DNA of 64,000 nucleotides, from the NCBI GenBank assembly GCA_016717325.1, contig JADKFV010000014.1:1-64000 (forward strand). Reading direction: 5' to 3'. Positions 48,263-59,600 of this stretch are shown here, in pieces (position 1 is the first letter of the stretch; each line of letters starts with the position of its first letter). The position numbers and the translations under genes were made by a program. Under the pieces are notes generated by a model, which saw only the letters and a list, made by a program, of their open reading frames with translations, ran no database searches and was not told the DNA's origin. The DNA comes from Bacteroidota bacterium. Its GTDB lineage: Bacteria; Bacteroidota; Bacteroidia; AKYH767-A; OLB10.

Positions 48263-50187
48263 TCACTTCTCCCACACATCATTCATTTTAATTACATCGG
48301 GAATCAAAGGAAATTTCAACTGTACTTTTGTAATATCGTTGCCTGTGGCTGTAATGGTAAATATGCGGGCATTGGTTTGTGGTATGTGATGGTAAACAGT
48401 TGTTGTGTCGGCTGTTGAAATGTAAACATCTACAGGAAAAATTTTGCCACCTATATTTTCAAGAGTAATTATTGTTTCGTTGCTGGTTTGTTTTTCCACA
48501 GCGGTAATTGCCCAATCGGTTCGGCCCCAATCGTAATACCAGTTTTGCCAAAACCAATTTAAGTTGCGTTTGCTGGTATTATTAAATGAGTAGAAAAAAT
48601 CCCATGGCTGCGGATGTTTGCCCCGCCAATCGCTCATATATTTTTGGAGGCATATTTTAAACAGCGAATCGCCAAGCATGGCCTTGAGCGCAAATAGTGC
48701 CGCAGCGGGTTTGCCATAAGAATTAAAACCATACGATTTTTCGAACAACACATCGGAGGGTGTCATCATAGGTACATCGAGGTCGAGTGATTTGCTTGCG
48801 ATATATTTTTTGAAATAATATGCCGGATAAGTTGCAGTGCTATCTTTCAATTTAAATGCGTTTACCGATGCCATATATTCGAAAAAAACTGCCCATCCTT
48901 CATCCATCCATGCAAAGCGTGTTTCGTTTATTCCCATTTCGAAAGGAAAATATGTATGGCTTATTTCGTGTGTGGTGAGGGTGATATCGTCATCCACATT
49001 TTCGTTATGCACATCGTTACACATCATAGGAAATTCCATTTGTCCGTAGCCATTAAACAAAGTCATGTGCGAAAATGGAAAACCGGTGCCGGGCCATTCG
49101 TTAGCAAAATATTTTATTGACTTGCTTGCCATATCAAGAATGTTGGCGTACGATATATTCCTGGAATTGTACACCACACTTGTAAAAACTTTTTTACCTT
49201 TTACATCAACCGAAGTTGCACGCCAATAGTAATGCGATGAAGCTGCAAAAGCAATATCGCTAATATTGGATGCTTTAAATTTAAATGTATTTTGTTTGTT
49301 TGTTTGTGTGTTATCTTTTGATTTTTGAAAATAGTATAACGAGTCGAAAATATTAACCTCTCTTGTTGACGACATGGCAGCATTATATTTTTTCAAAGCT
49401 TGCTTATCGAGTATTTCGTTTGTATTAAGCCAATCGCCTGTTGCCCAAACTTGATAATATTGTGGAACGGTAATAGTGTAATCGAAATTGCAAAAGTCGT
49501 TGTAAAATTCTACCTGATCGTTATATTGAGTATTGTTCCAACCAAACACATCATCGTACACGGCTATGCGCGGAAAAAAGTAAGCAATAAAAAACGATGC
49601 AGAATCAATCACACCTTCGCGGTGCGAATCCATGTCGGTTGCAATTTTATACTGCCAATCAAAAACAAGCATCACCGAATCGGCTGTTGGTAAAGGCTTT
49701 GGCAAGTCGAGCCACAAATTAGTTGCATCGCCATATTGTAAAAGCGAGTCGTTATTGACGTCAATATTTTCCCGCCAACAAGGCATTTAGTCATTTCCAT
49801 GCCACCGGTAATTTATTCGGTATCTACCTCATAAGCTGTTGCTGTGAATGGCGTGTGTAAATTTTGAAACAACTTTATCAAAATTCTTTTCAATGTATCG
49901 GGACTATTGTTGTAATACGTAATTGTTGCTTTGCCTCTAAGCAATTTCGCAGCAGGAATAATCGAAATGTTCAAATTGTAATTTGCAGTATTTTGCCAGT
50001 AATCTTTTCCGGGCAAGCCGTTAGTATCGCGTGTTTGTTTTGATATGCTTCGGTCGTAAGCGCGTGGAGTAAATAAATTTTGACCATAGCAACTACCACT
50101 GTATACGAAGGATGAGATGATAATAATTAGGAGATAAGGCTTCAAAGTATTTCTATTTTTCGGAAAGAGGTTTTTATGAATGGTCAT
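48263..50187 (-). pseudogene. M1 family metallopeptidase, interrupted by a stop and a frameshift
   Basis: A zinc aminopeptidase of about 641 residues. The N-terminal signal region (MTIHKNLFPK...SFVYSGSCYGQ) leads into the beta domain (YWQNTANYNLNISIIPAAKLLRGKATITYYN). The catalytic part has the GAMEN-like GYGQMEFPMM and the full zinc site HEISH plus a glutamate 19 residues later in RFAWMDEGWAVFFE; the frame then stays open to the C-terminus. Two lesions lie close together: an in-frame TAA (49813-49815 on the + strand) after EVDTE, followed in the same frame by ITGGMEMTKCLVGG, and then a missing A in the T-run 49767-49770. The second looks like the homopolymer errors elsewhere; the stop codon does not. 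Confidence 0.83.
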
Positions 50188-50244
50188 GTTGCTAATTTTT
50201 TAAAAAAAACAAAGGCTCAAAACCTATCCTAAAGTTGCGCAAGA

Positions 50245-50565
50245 TTACTCTTTATAGTCGGTGGTTTCGCTACCATGCTCGGGAACAATAACAAACAAAT
50301 CTTCGTTGGCTTTTTTAAACAAAAAAGTTTCGCGGGCATATTTTTCCAATGCTACCGAATCGTTTTGCAAAATGGTAAGTGCAAGTTTATTGTTTTCAAT
50401 TTCACTTTGGTAATATCCTTTCTCGGCTTCGAGTTTATTTAATTCCTTCTGGTATTCATATTGAGAAATAAAATTATTCTTGTCGAAAAAAGTGAGCCAT
50501 ACCAATAATACAATTATCGATAGCAGGTATTTGTTTTTTAAAAATGCCGGAATACGTTTCATCAT
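50245..50565 (-). CDS. Septum formation initiator, FtsB/DivIC-like
   Basis: A 106-residue bitopic protein of the divisome. It has a short cytoplasmic end, one membrane helix (LLSIIVLLVWLTFF), then a coiled coil (YQKELNKLEAEKGYYQSEIENNKLAL) and the short conserved C-terminal segment with EKYARETFLFKKANEDLFVIV, typical of FtsB/DivIC. It would bridge FtsL and FtsQ at the septum. It stands alone on the minus strand, 57 bases upstream of the peptidase start. Confidence 0.92.
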   Translation of the reverse strand: MMKRIPAFLKNKYLLSIIVLLVWLTFFDKNNFISQYEYQKELNKLEAEKGYYQSEIENNKLALTILQNDSVALEKYARETFLFKKANEDLFVIVPEHGSETTDYKE

Positions 50566-50633
50566 GTTACAAATAAAATCTTTTATGTGATACTATCCTA
50601 AAATTATCATATGTTGTTTTCAACACAATCTTG

Positions 50634-51824
50634 TTACTTAATGTGCACTTGCATGGCATTGTCAATCTCTTTATTATCGGGCATTTGCATCAGGCGAAAA
50701 AGAACTATAACCCATGCAGCAATACATGGTACAGCTTTAATTACATAAGGCATCATAAAATGTTCTTTCACCGTGGGCGGGAACAAATCGGAATGTGCGA
50801 GCTGAGTGAAAATTAAAACTGCCCAAAACAAAATTTCGTTGATGCGCAATTTTTCGTTGTTGAAATAAAATAAAGCAAATCCTGCAACAGCAATAATAAA
50901 GGTAGGCGACTCGGCTTTGTGATTAAAAATTATTATCCAAATCATAATTGCCGATAAGTAAAACAACCGAAATTGAAATTGTGAAAACAAAGATTTTTTC
51001 ACCAACGGAAACAAAAGGAGCACCATTCCGGTTACCACCAAAATTATATTTGGAATATCGACACCAAACCATGAAAATAGCCAACCCCTAACAGAGTAGC
51101 CGATGTAGGCACTTTCGTCCATGGCAAGCAAATGCAACCAGCTTTGATACAAAAAAACTAACTGCTGCCAGTTTATTACCAGCAATGGAATACCTGCCAG
51201 CACCAAAAAAATGATTACGATTTTAAAAATGTGATGCCACCATTTGGTATAAAATAAAAATAGAAGCAACGCAAGAATGCCGAATATTTTGATGTAAAAA
51301 CTTAATGCCACACACAAGGCTGCAAAGGCGAATTTTCCCTTTTCGAGAAACGCAAAAGTAAAAATCAACAGCCCGGCAATAAGCGCATTGCTTTGCGAAT
51401 TTTGTAAGCTAATAACCATTTCGGGAATAATGAACCACAATATTTTCGATTGATTTAGTTTTGCAATTGGTAATGCACGAATGCTAAAAAACAAAACAAT
51501 GGCGTTGAGCACATTCCACAAAACAAAACCTAACTTTGTTGGAAATATTGCCAAAGGTGCCATCAGCAAAGCAAACGTGGGACTGTATTTATAATAATCC
51601 CAATGTTCGGCAGGATATAGTTGATACAAATCCTGATGATGTATAAGGTGAAAAAACGACTGCTGAAAAATAACATAATTGTTGTAGCGGGTATATTCAC
51701 CGGCATGAGTGGGTTTTAGTAATTGGGCTAATGTTGCCAACAGTGTGATGGTAAAAAAAGCGATGGCCACAGCATTTTCCTGCAGCAACAAATTTTTAAT
51801 TTTAATGAAGCGTTCTTTAATCAT
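50634..51824 (-). CDS. GT87-type polyprenol-linked mannosyltransferase (DUF2029)
   Basis: A 396-residue integral membrane protein with about ten hydrophobic helices. The first loop after helix 1 has the family pattern TRYNNYVIFQQSFFHLIHHQ, then HWDYYKYSPTFALLMAPLAIFP, which is the DUF2029/GT87 signature with its acidic and aromatic residues. Such GT-C enzymes move hexoses (mannose or similar) from a polyprenyl phosphate carrier to a periplasmic or cell-surface glycan. Partners are not evident in the immediate context. The start is ATG at 51824. Confidence 0.82.
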   Translation of the reverse strand: MIKERFIKIKNLLLQENAVAIAFFTITLLATLAQLLKPTHAGEYTRYNNYVIFQQSFFHLIHHQDLYQLYPAEHWDYYKYSPTFALLMAPLAIFPTKLGFVLWNVLNAIVLFFSIRALPIAKLNQSKILWFIIPEMVISLQNSQSNALIAGLLIFTFAFLEKGKFAFAALCVALSFYIKIFGILALLLFLFYTKWWHHIFKIVIIFLVLAGIPLLVINWQQLVFLYQSWLHLLAMDESAYIGYSVRGWLFSWFGVDIPNIILVVTGMVLLLFPLVKKSLFSQFQFRLFYLSAIMIWIIIFNHKAESPTFIIAVAGFALFYFNNEKLRINEILFWAVLIFTQLAHSDLFPPTVKEHFMMPYVIKAVPCIAAWVIVLFRLMQMPDNKEIDNAMQVHIK

Positions 51825-52380
51825 TGTACTAAAGTGTAGTTAAATCACTTTATGCTTTTAACTGAACCAAAAAATTTATAAGCACAAATCAACATAATAA
51901 ATCTATGGCGTAAAAATTTGATTGAGAAATTCTCGATGCCATTAATTTTTATAAACGATGATGAAAATTTCTTTAGCCGCATTTTTTTTTAATTTATTAT
52001 TTTAGAGTCAATTGGAATTAATGTCCATCGCATTTCTTTATGAACATCCATAAACTATTATATAATTTTTTTTAGTCCCGTAGGGACGGTATTTTGGTAA
52101 TAACCAAAACTCATCTGAAACCGAGTCCTGTAAGGACGACATTTTTGCTTTCATCAATTTTCGTGATTAAAATATTGTCTCTAAACGACTTTCCCTTTTT
52201 TAGTGATACTTTCTATCAAAATTCTATCCTTACAAGGCTTTCACGGTTTCATATTAATATTTTAATAGTAGTTTGCAACAACTATCAAAGAATAAAAACG
52301 ATTAGCCATCATTAATTTGCCTACAAATGATTTTGTTTAAAAGAAAGAAATTTAAAACCATCGCGGGTAAAGTATTTTTA
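51825..52380 (+). repeat. Intergenic region with CCCGTAGGGAC-type elements
   Basis: There is no gene here. Two short elements, TAGTCCCGTAGGGACGGTAT (about 52074-52093) and GAGTCCTGTAAGGACGACAT (about 52122-52141), are imperfect copies of a small palindrome that also occurs in the 6-10 kb repeat islands. An open frame from 52094 runs over them and is not supported. The remaining AT-rich sequence shows nothing recognisable. Confidence 0.6.
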
Positions 52381-52388
52381 TAGTTTTG
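52381..52388 (+). promoter_or_regulatory. Putative -7 box of the aminotransferase gene
   Basis: TAGTTTTG matches TAnnTTTG and ends 20 bases before the ATG at 52409. It overlaps the alternative GTG start at 52388, which supports the ATG as the true start. Confidence 0.5.
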
Positions 52389-52408
52389 TGCCCTTATTTT
52401 TAATAAAT

Positions 52409-53599
52409 ATGGCATTAGCACATCGTCTAAGTGAAATAAGCGAATCGCAAACAATAGCCATGTCGAAACTGAGCCGCGAGCTTCAGCAACAAGGGCATGA
52501 TATTGTAAATCTTACATTGGGTGAGCCCGATTTTGTTACACCCGATCATATACGCATGGCAGCAAAAAAAGCCATTGACGAAGGCTACACTCATTATACC
52601 CCAATAGCTGGCTATGCAGACTTACGCAAAGCGATTGTGGAAAAATTTAAACGCGAAAACAACCTCGACTTTACCACCGAGCAAATTGTAGTAAGCACTG
52701 GAGCAAAACAAAGTATAGCCAACGTTATTTTATGCATTATTAATCCGGGCGATGAGGTAATAGTGCCTACACCATATTGGGTAAGTTATTCGCAAATAAT
52801 TATTTTGGCCGGTGGCATTCCGGTTTATGTAGATGCAGGTATCGATACCAATTTTAAAATTACTCCTGCACAACTGCAAGCGGCAATAACGCCACGTACC
52901 AAATGTTTTATTTTTTCTTCGCCTTGCAATCCCAGTGGCACTGTTTATAGTCGCGATGAATTGCAGGCATTGGCAAAGGTTTTTACCAACCATCCCGAAG
53001 TGTATGTAATAAGTGATGAAATATACGAGCACATACGCACACAAGCTGAGCATTATAGCATTGCTTCTTTTAGCGAAATAAAAAATCAGGTGATAGTTGT
53101 AAATGGCGTATCGAAAGCTTATGCCATGACAGGCTGGCGAATAGGATACATAGGTGCACCGCTCGAAATTGCCAAGGCTTGCGATAAAATTCAGGGGCAA
53201 TTTACTTCGGGCACGTCATCTATATCGCAAAAGGCGGCTGTGGCGGCATTAAATTCTACGCCACAACAAATGATGCCAATGCTGAGTGCATTTGCCATTC
53301 GTAGAAAATTGATGCACGAAAACCTCAGCGATATTCCCAATTTAAAGGTGAACAATCCCGAAGGAGCGTTTTACTTTTTTCCTGATGTGAGTTATTTCTT
53401 TGGCAAAAGTGCCGATGGAAAAACCATTAGCAGTGCCGAAGATTTGACAATGTATTTACTTGCCGATGCCAAAGTGAGCGTGGTAACAGGAGAAGCATTT
53501 GGTAACGGTAACTGTATACGATTATCATTTGCCACCAGCGATCATCTTATAGTAGAAGCTTGCGAAAGGATAAAAAACAGTCTTGCAAAATTAGTATAA
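52409..53599 (+). CDS. Pyridoxal-phosphate class I aminotransferase, aspartate type
   Basis: A 396-residue fold-type I aminotransferase. The start is ATG 52409 (MALAHRLSEISESQTIAM), the usual N-terminus for this family; an upstream GTG would add seven residues and overlaps the promoter. PLP-site residues are visible: NLTLGEPDFVTPDHI at the substrate gate, STGAKQSI, the conserved NPSGTVYSRDEL, SDEIYEHI (Asp203 to the pyridine nitrogen) and Lys236 in GVSKAYAMTGWRIGYIGAP. It resembles the AspB-type aspartate/aromatic aminotransferases common in Bacteroidota; the exact substrate is not fixed by sequence. Confidence 0.9.
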   Translation: MALAHRLSEISESQTIAMSKLSRELQQQGHDIVNLTLGEPDFVTPDHIRMAAKKAIDEGYTHYTPIAGYADLRKAIVEKFKRENNLDFTTEQIVVSTGAKQSIANVILCIINPGDEVIVPTPYWVSYSQIIILAGGIPVYVDAGIDTNFKITPAQLQAAITPRTKCFIFSSPCNPSGTVYSRDELQALAKVFTNHPEVYVISDEIYEHIRTQAEHYSIASFSEIKNQVIVVNGVSKAYAMTGWRIGYIGAPLEIAKACDKIQGQFTSGTSSISQKAAVAALNSTPQQMMPMLSAFAIRRKLMHENLSDIPNLKVNNPEGAFYFFPDVSYFFGKSADGKTISSAEDLTMYLLADAKVSVVTGEAFGNGNCIRLSFATSDHLIVEACERIKNSLAKLV

Positions 53600-53770
53600 A
53601 CATGAAATTGTAAGGAGGCATCAACGAATTACTAATTTGTACAAATATGCGAACAACCGCTATTCGTAAATTCGGTATTCATTCGTAATTCGTTGATTCA
53701 AAATATTACTTTGATAACAGATAAATTTTCTCACTTTTGCACGGCTTTTCAAAAAAAATAAATCAAACAA

Positions 53771-54646
53771 ATGAGTGTATTAGTTAACAAACAATCGAAA
53801 ATTATAGTTCAGGGATTTACCGGTGGCGAAGGAACTTTTCATGCCACACAAATGATAGAATTTGGAACGCAGGTAGTAGGTGGCGTAACGCCCGGCAAAG
53901 GAGGCACTACGCACCTCGACCGTCCTGTATTTAATACCGTACGCGAAGCAGTGAAAGCAACAGGTGCTAATGTGAGTATTGTGTTTGTACCACCTGCATT
54001 TGCAGCCGATGCCATTATGGAAGCAGCCGATGCCGGCATTGCGCTTATAGTTGCTATTACCGAAGGTATTCCTACACGCGATATGATACAAGTGAAAGAG
54101 TATTTGAAAGATAAAAATTGCCGGCTCATAGGCCCCAATTGCCCCGGAGTAATTACTGCCGGAGAATGCAAAGTAGGCATCATGCCGGGTTTTGTATTCA
54201 AGCAAGGGCGTGTAGGTATTGTAAGTAAAAGCGGCACATTGACATACGAAGCTGCCGATCAGGTTGCCAAAGCCGGGCTAGGTGTAAGCACAGCAATTGG
54301 AATAGGAGGCGACCCAATTATTGGAACAACAACACGCGAAGCCATAGAATTATTTATGAACGACCCCGATACCGATGGCATTGTAATGATAGGTGAAATA
54401 GGCGGAAGCCTCGAAGCCGAAGCGGCCAACTGGATAAAAAATAATGGCAACAAAAAACCTGTTGTAGGATTTATTGCCGGACAAACCGCCCCTCCCGGAA
54501 GGCGCATGGGCCATGCCGGTGCAATCATTGGTGGTGCCGATGACACTGCCGCAGCCAAAATGAAAATTATGCGCGAGTGCGGTATCACCGTTTGCGATTC
54601 GCCTGCCGACATTGGCATTACTATGGCGAAGATTTTAGCCAAGTAA
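53771..54646 (+). CDS. sucD: Succinate-CoA ligase, alpha subunit
   Basis: A 291-residue alpha subunit of succinyl-CoA synthetase, the citric-acid-cycle enzyme that interconverts succinyl-CoA and succinate with NTP formation. The CoA-binding Rossmann half begins with NKQSKIIVQGFTGGEGTFHA and GGVTPGKGGTTH; the ligase half has GPNCPGVITAGE, SKSGTLTYEA and the phosphohistidine loop GRRMGHAGAIIGG (His248). Full length and intact. The beta subunit gene (sucC) is not adjacent, as is common in Bacteroidota. Confidence 0.97.
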   Translation: MSVLVNKQSKIIVQGFTGGEGTFHATQMIEFGTQVVGGVTPGKGGTTHLDRPVFNTVREAVKATGANVSIVFVPPAFAADAIMEAADAGIALIVAITEGIPTRDMIQVKEYLKDKNCRLIGPNCPGVITAGECKVGIMPGFVFKQGRVGIVSKSGTLTYEAADQVAKAGLGVSTAIGIGGDPIIGTTTREAIELFMNDPDTDGIVMIGEIGGSLEAEAANWIKNNGNKKPVVGFIAGQTAPPGRRMGHAGAIIGGADDTAAAKMKIMRECGITVCDSPADIGITMAKILAK

Positions 54647-54660
54647 TTTTTTTTATTTGG

Positions 54661-54778
54661 GGATGGATTGAAATCCATCCTTACAAAATGGAGTCGATCC
54701 TACGGCTCTATTGCTTACGCGAAATAATTAAATGCGCATTTAAACCCACAAGGTTTTGAAAACCTTGTGGGTTTTTTA
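54661..54778 (+). repeat. Repeat element and hairpin downstream of sucD
   Basis: 54661-54720 is a further copy of the GGATGGATT hairpin with its GAGTCGATCCTACGGCTC tail, in the same orientation as at 6111 and 9154, starting 15 bases after the sucD stop. It is followed at 54743-54778 by AAACCCACAAGGTTTTGAAAACCTTGTGGGTTT, a long inverted repeat ending in a T-run that could end the sucD transcript. Confidence 0.75.
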
Positions 54779-54780
54779 AT
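54743..54780 (+). terminator. Possible terminator of sucD
   Basis: An AAACCCACAAGG stem with CCTTGTGGGTTT (about 12 base pairs) around a short TTTTGAAAA centre, followed by further T residues. The same inverted repeat is also part of the dispersed repeat set (9359-9393), so a terminator role is a possible by-product. Confidence 0.5.
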
Positions 54781-54940
54781 ATCATTTTAAAAACCAAGCA
54801 TAAAATATTTTATCAATCTGCCTTCCACATTTAATTCATTAACCGAATTTACAACCAACCTAAAATATTTATTTTCCCTCATTGTAATTCGTATTGTTCC
54901 TTTTCTATATCTTTACCTAAACCAATTAAAAATTAAAGTT

Positions 54941-56638
54941 ATGAAACCAAGCCAAGTTCAAAGTTCAAAGTTCAAAGATTTTGTAAGTAGTAAAAATAAA
55001 AATTTTGTTGCATTCGCAATGCTTTTTTTTCTTACAAATTATGCCATGCAAGCGCAATCACCCACCGTCACCCTCAATCCTTCGCAACACAATGGCTACA
55101 ACATTTCTTGCTTCGGCAAAACGGATGGAAGTATAACGGCAAACCCTACAGGAGGAATACCTCCGTACACCTACCGTTGGACCAACGGAGCTACTACTCA
55201 AACAACAAGCAATCTTGCAGCAGGGTATTACGGTGTAAGAGTTACAGATGCGGCCTTACAAAATGCTGGTGCCGAACTCACTTTAACTGAGCCACTAAAC
55301 TTAACTCAAACGGCAAGTGTTTACCAATATCCCAACGGATTTAATGTGAGCTTGTACAATGCTTATAATGGCAGTATAACCATAACAGTATACGGAGGAG
55401 TTGCACCATATACTACTATGTGGAGTGATGGAAATACAAACTTAAGTAGAACTAATTTAGGTGCCGGAACATACAGTAATTTGATTACCGATGCCAATGG
55501 ATGCCAAATAAACAGCGACCGCCTCACCCTTACACAGCCCGAAAGAACAGACTGGACAATGACAGGAAATGCCGGGATAAATAGCACTACCAATTTTATT
55601 GGCACAACCGATTTAAAAAGCCTCTCCTTCAGAACAAATAATGCTGAACGTTTATTGATAAAAGATAATGGAGAACTCAAAATAAATTCCTTTACCGGAG
55701 ACCCGGGTATGTTGTTTACCGATGTGGACGGCATAATAAAAAATAGCAATGTTAAACAAACACAACCTTGTGCAGGCATCACCGCTCCTGTGTGGTATAG
55801 CAATGCAACGTCATTGTTTACTTGCCCTGGCTATAAAGTAGGTATAGGAACTTATGATCCACAAGGACCATTACATATATTACATAGCAATGCCAATAAT
55901 TCTTTAATCATAGATAGAGCCAGCAACACGCAAGGTGAAACAAAAAAGCCAAATATCTTTTCGATATGCCGGGGTTGAAAAATGGAGTACAGGAATAAAT
56001 GCATTTGGAACCAATCTTTTGCAAAACGATTATTACATTTATGGTGGAATAGACCCACAAAATTTAGCGCCACGGGTTCAATTTTACATTGCACAGAATG
56101 GAAATATACTTTGCGGAAATACACTTCGGCCTGGTTGCCAAATGCGTTAAATAGCGATTGCCAATTTCATATTATAAGCGATAATAATAGAAAAACAGGA
56201 TTGTGTGTGCAAGCAACACTTCTTAATGGTTTTGGTGATCACTATGGTATCCATTCAATGGTAGATGAAGATAATACAAAAGCTATAGTAGTTACCAATG
56301 AAAATCTTCCTATAGGATGCAGAGAAGTATTTCGAGTTTATGGTTCCGGTTATGTAGAAGCAAAGGACCTAAAAATACATGTTGCCGGCTGGTGCGATAA
56401 TGTTTTTAATAAACAATATCCATTGCTTTCGCTCGAAAAGGTGGAGCAATATATAGACCAACATAAGCACTTGCCTGGTGTACCAAGCGAAGCCGAAGTT
56501 GTGGCCAATGGTTTGAGCGTTGCAGATATGTTTACAATACAAATGAAAAAAATAGAAGAGCTTACTTTGTACATGGTGGAACAAAATAAAAAAATTACCG
56601 AACTGCAAAATCAAATCCAAATTTTGAAAAACAAATAA
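54941..56638 (+). CDS. Secreted SprB-repeat and tail-fibre-like protein, frame broken twice
   Basis: About 566 residues. A lead with an internal hydrophobic stretch (FVAFAMLFFLTNYAMQAQ) serves as signal peptide. Two SprB-type repeats follow, with YNISCFGKTDGSITANPTGG and PPYTYRWTNGATTQTTSN and a second at FNVSLYNAYNGSITITVYGG, as in the gliding adhesin SprB. The C-terminal region reads YVEAKDLKIHVAGWCDN, then SLEKVEQYIDQHKHLPGVPSEAEV and ends in a coiled coil, a layout common in Bacteroidota proteins that resemble phage tail-fibre chaperone ends. The frame changes at the A-run 55942-55947 (one extra A; restores ETKSQISFRYAG) and at 56140-56142 (one missing A; restores GCQNALNSDCQF). It probably acts at the cell surface. 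Confidence 0.75.
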
Positions 56639-56649
56639 ATTGGCAAACC

Positions 56650-59600
56650 ATGAAAAATAAATTATACATTTTTAAATTTCTTTGTGTTGCTTTAATTTGT
56701 TTATCGCATTTATGCGAAGCACAGGTGCCCATTCCATTTACACAACCTGTTATAGTTGCAGGTGTAACTTGGAATACTTGGCAATTGCACACAATAAACA
56801 TTAATACAGCAAATAAAATAGTAGCACCTGGCACTGGAGGAGGTGCGGTTGCCATTATCGATAATGCCAGAGTTGATTTTACATCAAGCACCGAAGTGCA
56901 TTTGACTGATGGTTTTCACGCGGGTCATTTTAATTTATCAGGCAATACTTCGGGCCGTTTCCATGCCGGCATTTTTGACAACCCCGAAGTAGTTATGTTA
57001 GATAATGATTATACAACAATTGGAAGCGATGGACTTGTGCATATACCCAAATGGGAAAAATTGGAAATTGGCATAAAATTACCCTCCGATTATAAAACAG
57101 CAATAGATAATTTTTTTGCTCATTATTACAATGGAACACTTGATGCAAATAAAGATTTGAATCCTTATGCAAACGACTCGCTTGAATTAGAAATTCAGTT
57201 TACTTCACCTACTGGAATTGAACTAACGCGGTATGGATTTTTTATGCGGATGGGTCATTGGGTTAACACCAACCAATCAAATACTTTTAGTGGCAGTGCA
57301 TTAACTGGTTTCGATGATGTTTTGGAGGACGATGCAACAAATCCCTTGAATGATTATTCTATTCGTTTCCGCTTTGCACCTAACGAAGAGTCTGCCTTGC
57401 CGTGGACATTTAAAATAATTGTAAAAGCACCCCACACAAAGAATAATAACTTTGTTACGCTGCAAGAAATTAAGCTCGATGGTTTTCAATTTATTTGCGA
57501 CCCCGCATTGCCCGACAATAAAGGCTTTCTAAGTGTGAACCCAAATAATAAAAGGTACCTGAAATTTGATAATGGAGAACCCTTTTTTGGCTTGGGGTTG
57601 TGCAATGCCGACACCAGGAAATTTAATGATGAAACCACTCCGCTAATTAATCCACCAAATGTTACCTACAGATATATGCAAATGCGTGATCACGATTTAA
57701 GGAAAGAAGCAATGACCGAACTAAATTTTAATGGTGCAAATTGGATGCGAACCATGAACTTAAAAGAAACTTATGAGTTTGAATATGAGTACTTAGGGGT
57801 GTATGATAAATTTGAAAATTCACGTCTGACTTGCGATGAAGGATTTGCTGTGTATGATTGCATAGCTAGTATTGAAACTTACGTTAACTCTCAATGGAAT
57901 GTAACTGAACATTCGCATCGATATGGTAATAGGCAAGCTCATGCTTGGGCATTTGACGACTTACTGGATAAAGCACGTGAGCAAAATATTTATTTACAAC
58001 ACTGCATAGACTACTACCACGTGCTAACAGATTACCAAAATTTTCAATGGGGCGATCAATGTTACTATAATGCGTTTGTTAAGCCAACATTTAATCCAAC
58101 TGTTGCGCCATATATAGAACCAAAAAAATATTTTGCCAGATAATAACGGCCCAGGTGGTGGCTACGATGGTAGTGCGATTTATTATTGGAGGCGGCATTA
58201 TTTTTATCTTATGGCGCGCTATGGTTATTCAGTAAATATTGGTGTGTTCGAAACCTTTAACGAAATTGATGGAATGATGACTTATAACAACCTGCCGGGC
58301 TGGGCTTTGAAAGATGAGAAAAATAGCATCTGTGCCTCTCTTAAGTGTGCACCTTATTTCGACTATGATATTGGTTTGGTTCCAGCTATTAATAATTTCT
58401 ATAATCAGGTAATACCCGTATCAAAAAATATGAACTTGGGAGCTTCGCGTTTATTCTCTGTGTCTTTTTTGGATCTTTATCAAAAAGTACCAAATCTAAG
58501 TAATTCGTCCCCTTTTAATAATGCTTTTGATTATTTTGGTTTGTTTCATAATTCCAATATCGACATTGCTGATGTACACACTTATAGTGGCTGGCATGCA
58601 GTTGCACCTATTGAGCGTGACATGAACTCTTACAGGTTTGGTGTAGCAAAGCACATACAAGATAATGTCACCAACGATGATATGAATGTTGACAAACCTC
58701 GTCAGTTTGGTGAAGGTTCTAGTTTTATGAAAAATGTAGTGGTAAAATTTGAGCCCGATCCCAAAGACAATCAAGTTGTTGCACTAAGCACCATTTTCGA
58801 CAATTACGAAAGTGCCTTTCACAATGCATTGTGGTCGTCTGTGTTTATGGGCAACTATGTAAACACCCTAAGTTGGCAGTGGGAAGTAGTGCATTGGTGG
58901 CCAAGGGGGACGGCTGCGCCTAAGCAAGAATCAACGGGCGGAGTTCTTGCAATAAATCCTAATCCAACAAATATGCTTGGAGTGGGTAATTTGATTAAGC
59001 CATTTGGCTCTGCACCTTTTCCCATATATAATAAACAAATTGTAAATCATTTTCAATCTGTAACCAATTTCATTTCGAATAGTAGCATTTCATTTGAAGA
59101 TAATTTTACTCCTAAACAAATATATGATGATGCAAATAATATAGAAGTATATTATATGACAAACCAACCACAAACGCATTGCTATGGATGGATTCATAAT
59201 CTAAATAAATATTGGGAACATGATTATTATTACACTCAGACTGATCATCAATTTGATGGATGTGCAATATTGCCAACACCAATTCAAACATTTACTTTAA
59301 ATAATTTACTACCAAATACATTGTACAATGTTGAATTTTATTCAACTGTTGATATTAATGCTGTTGCTCCAAATCCAATTTCAAATACCAGCGATGGCAA
59401 TGGCAATCTCGTAATAAACATTACAGGTTCAGCATTAAGCTGGCACGATAACGATGCCGATTTTGCTTTTCGGGCTTTGAAGGATGGTGTTGTAGCGCGA
59501 AAACAACCAACTTACAACATCGAAAAAGAATCAATACAAAAAATAGATTTTGGTTTAAAACCAAACCCTTCAAATGGTAATGTTGAAATTTCTTTTCTTG

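Noticed and set aside
52094..52315. A 73-codon frame upstream of the aminotransferase gene
   Set aside because: It starts inside a small palindromic repeat and shows no domain or signal of its own.
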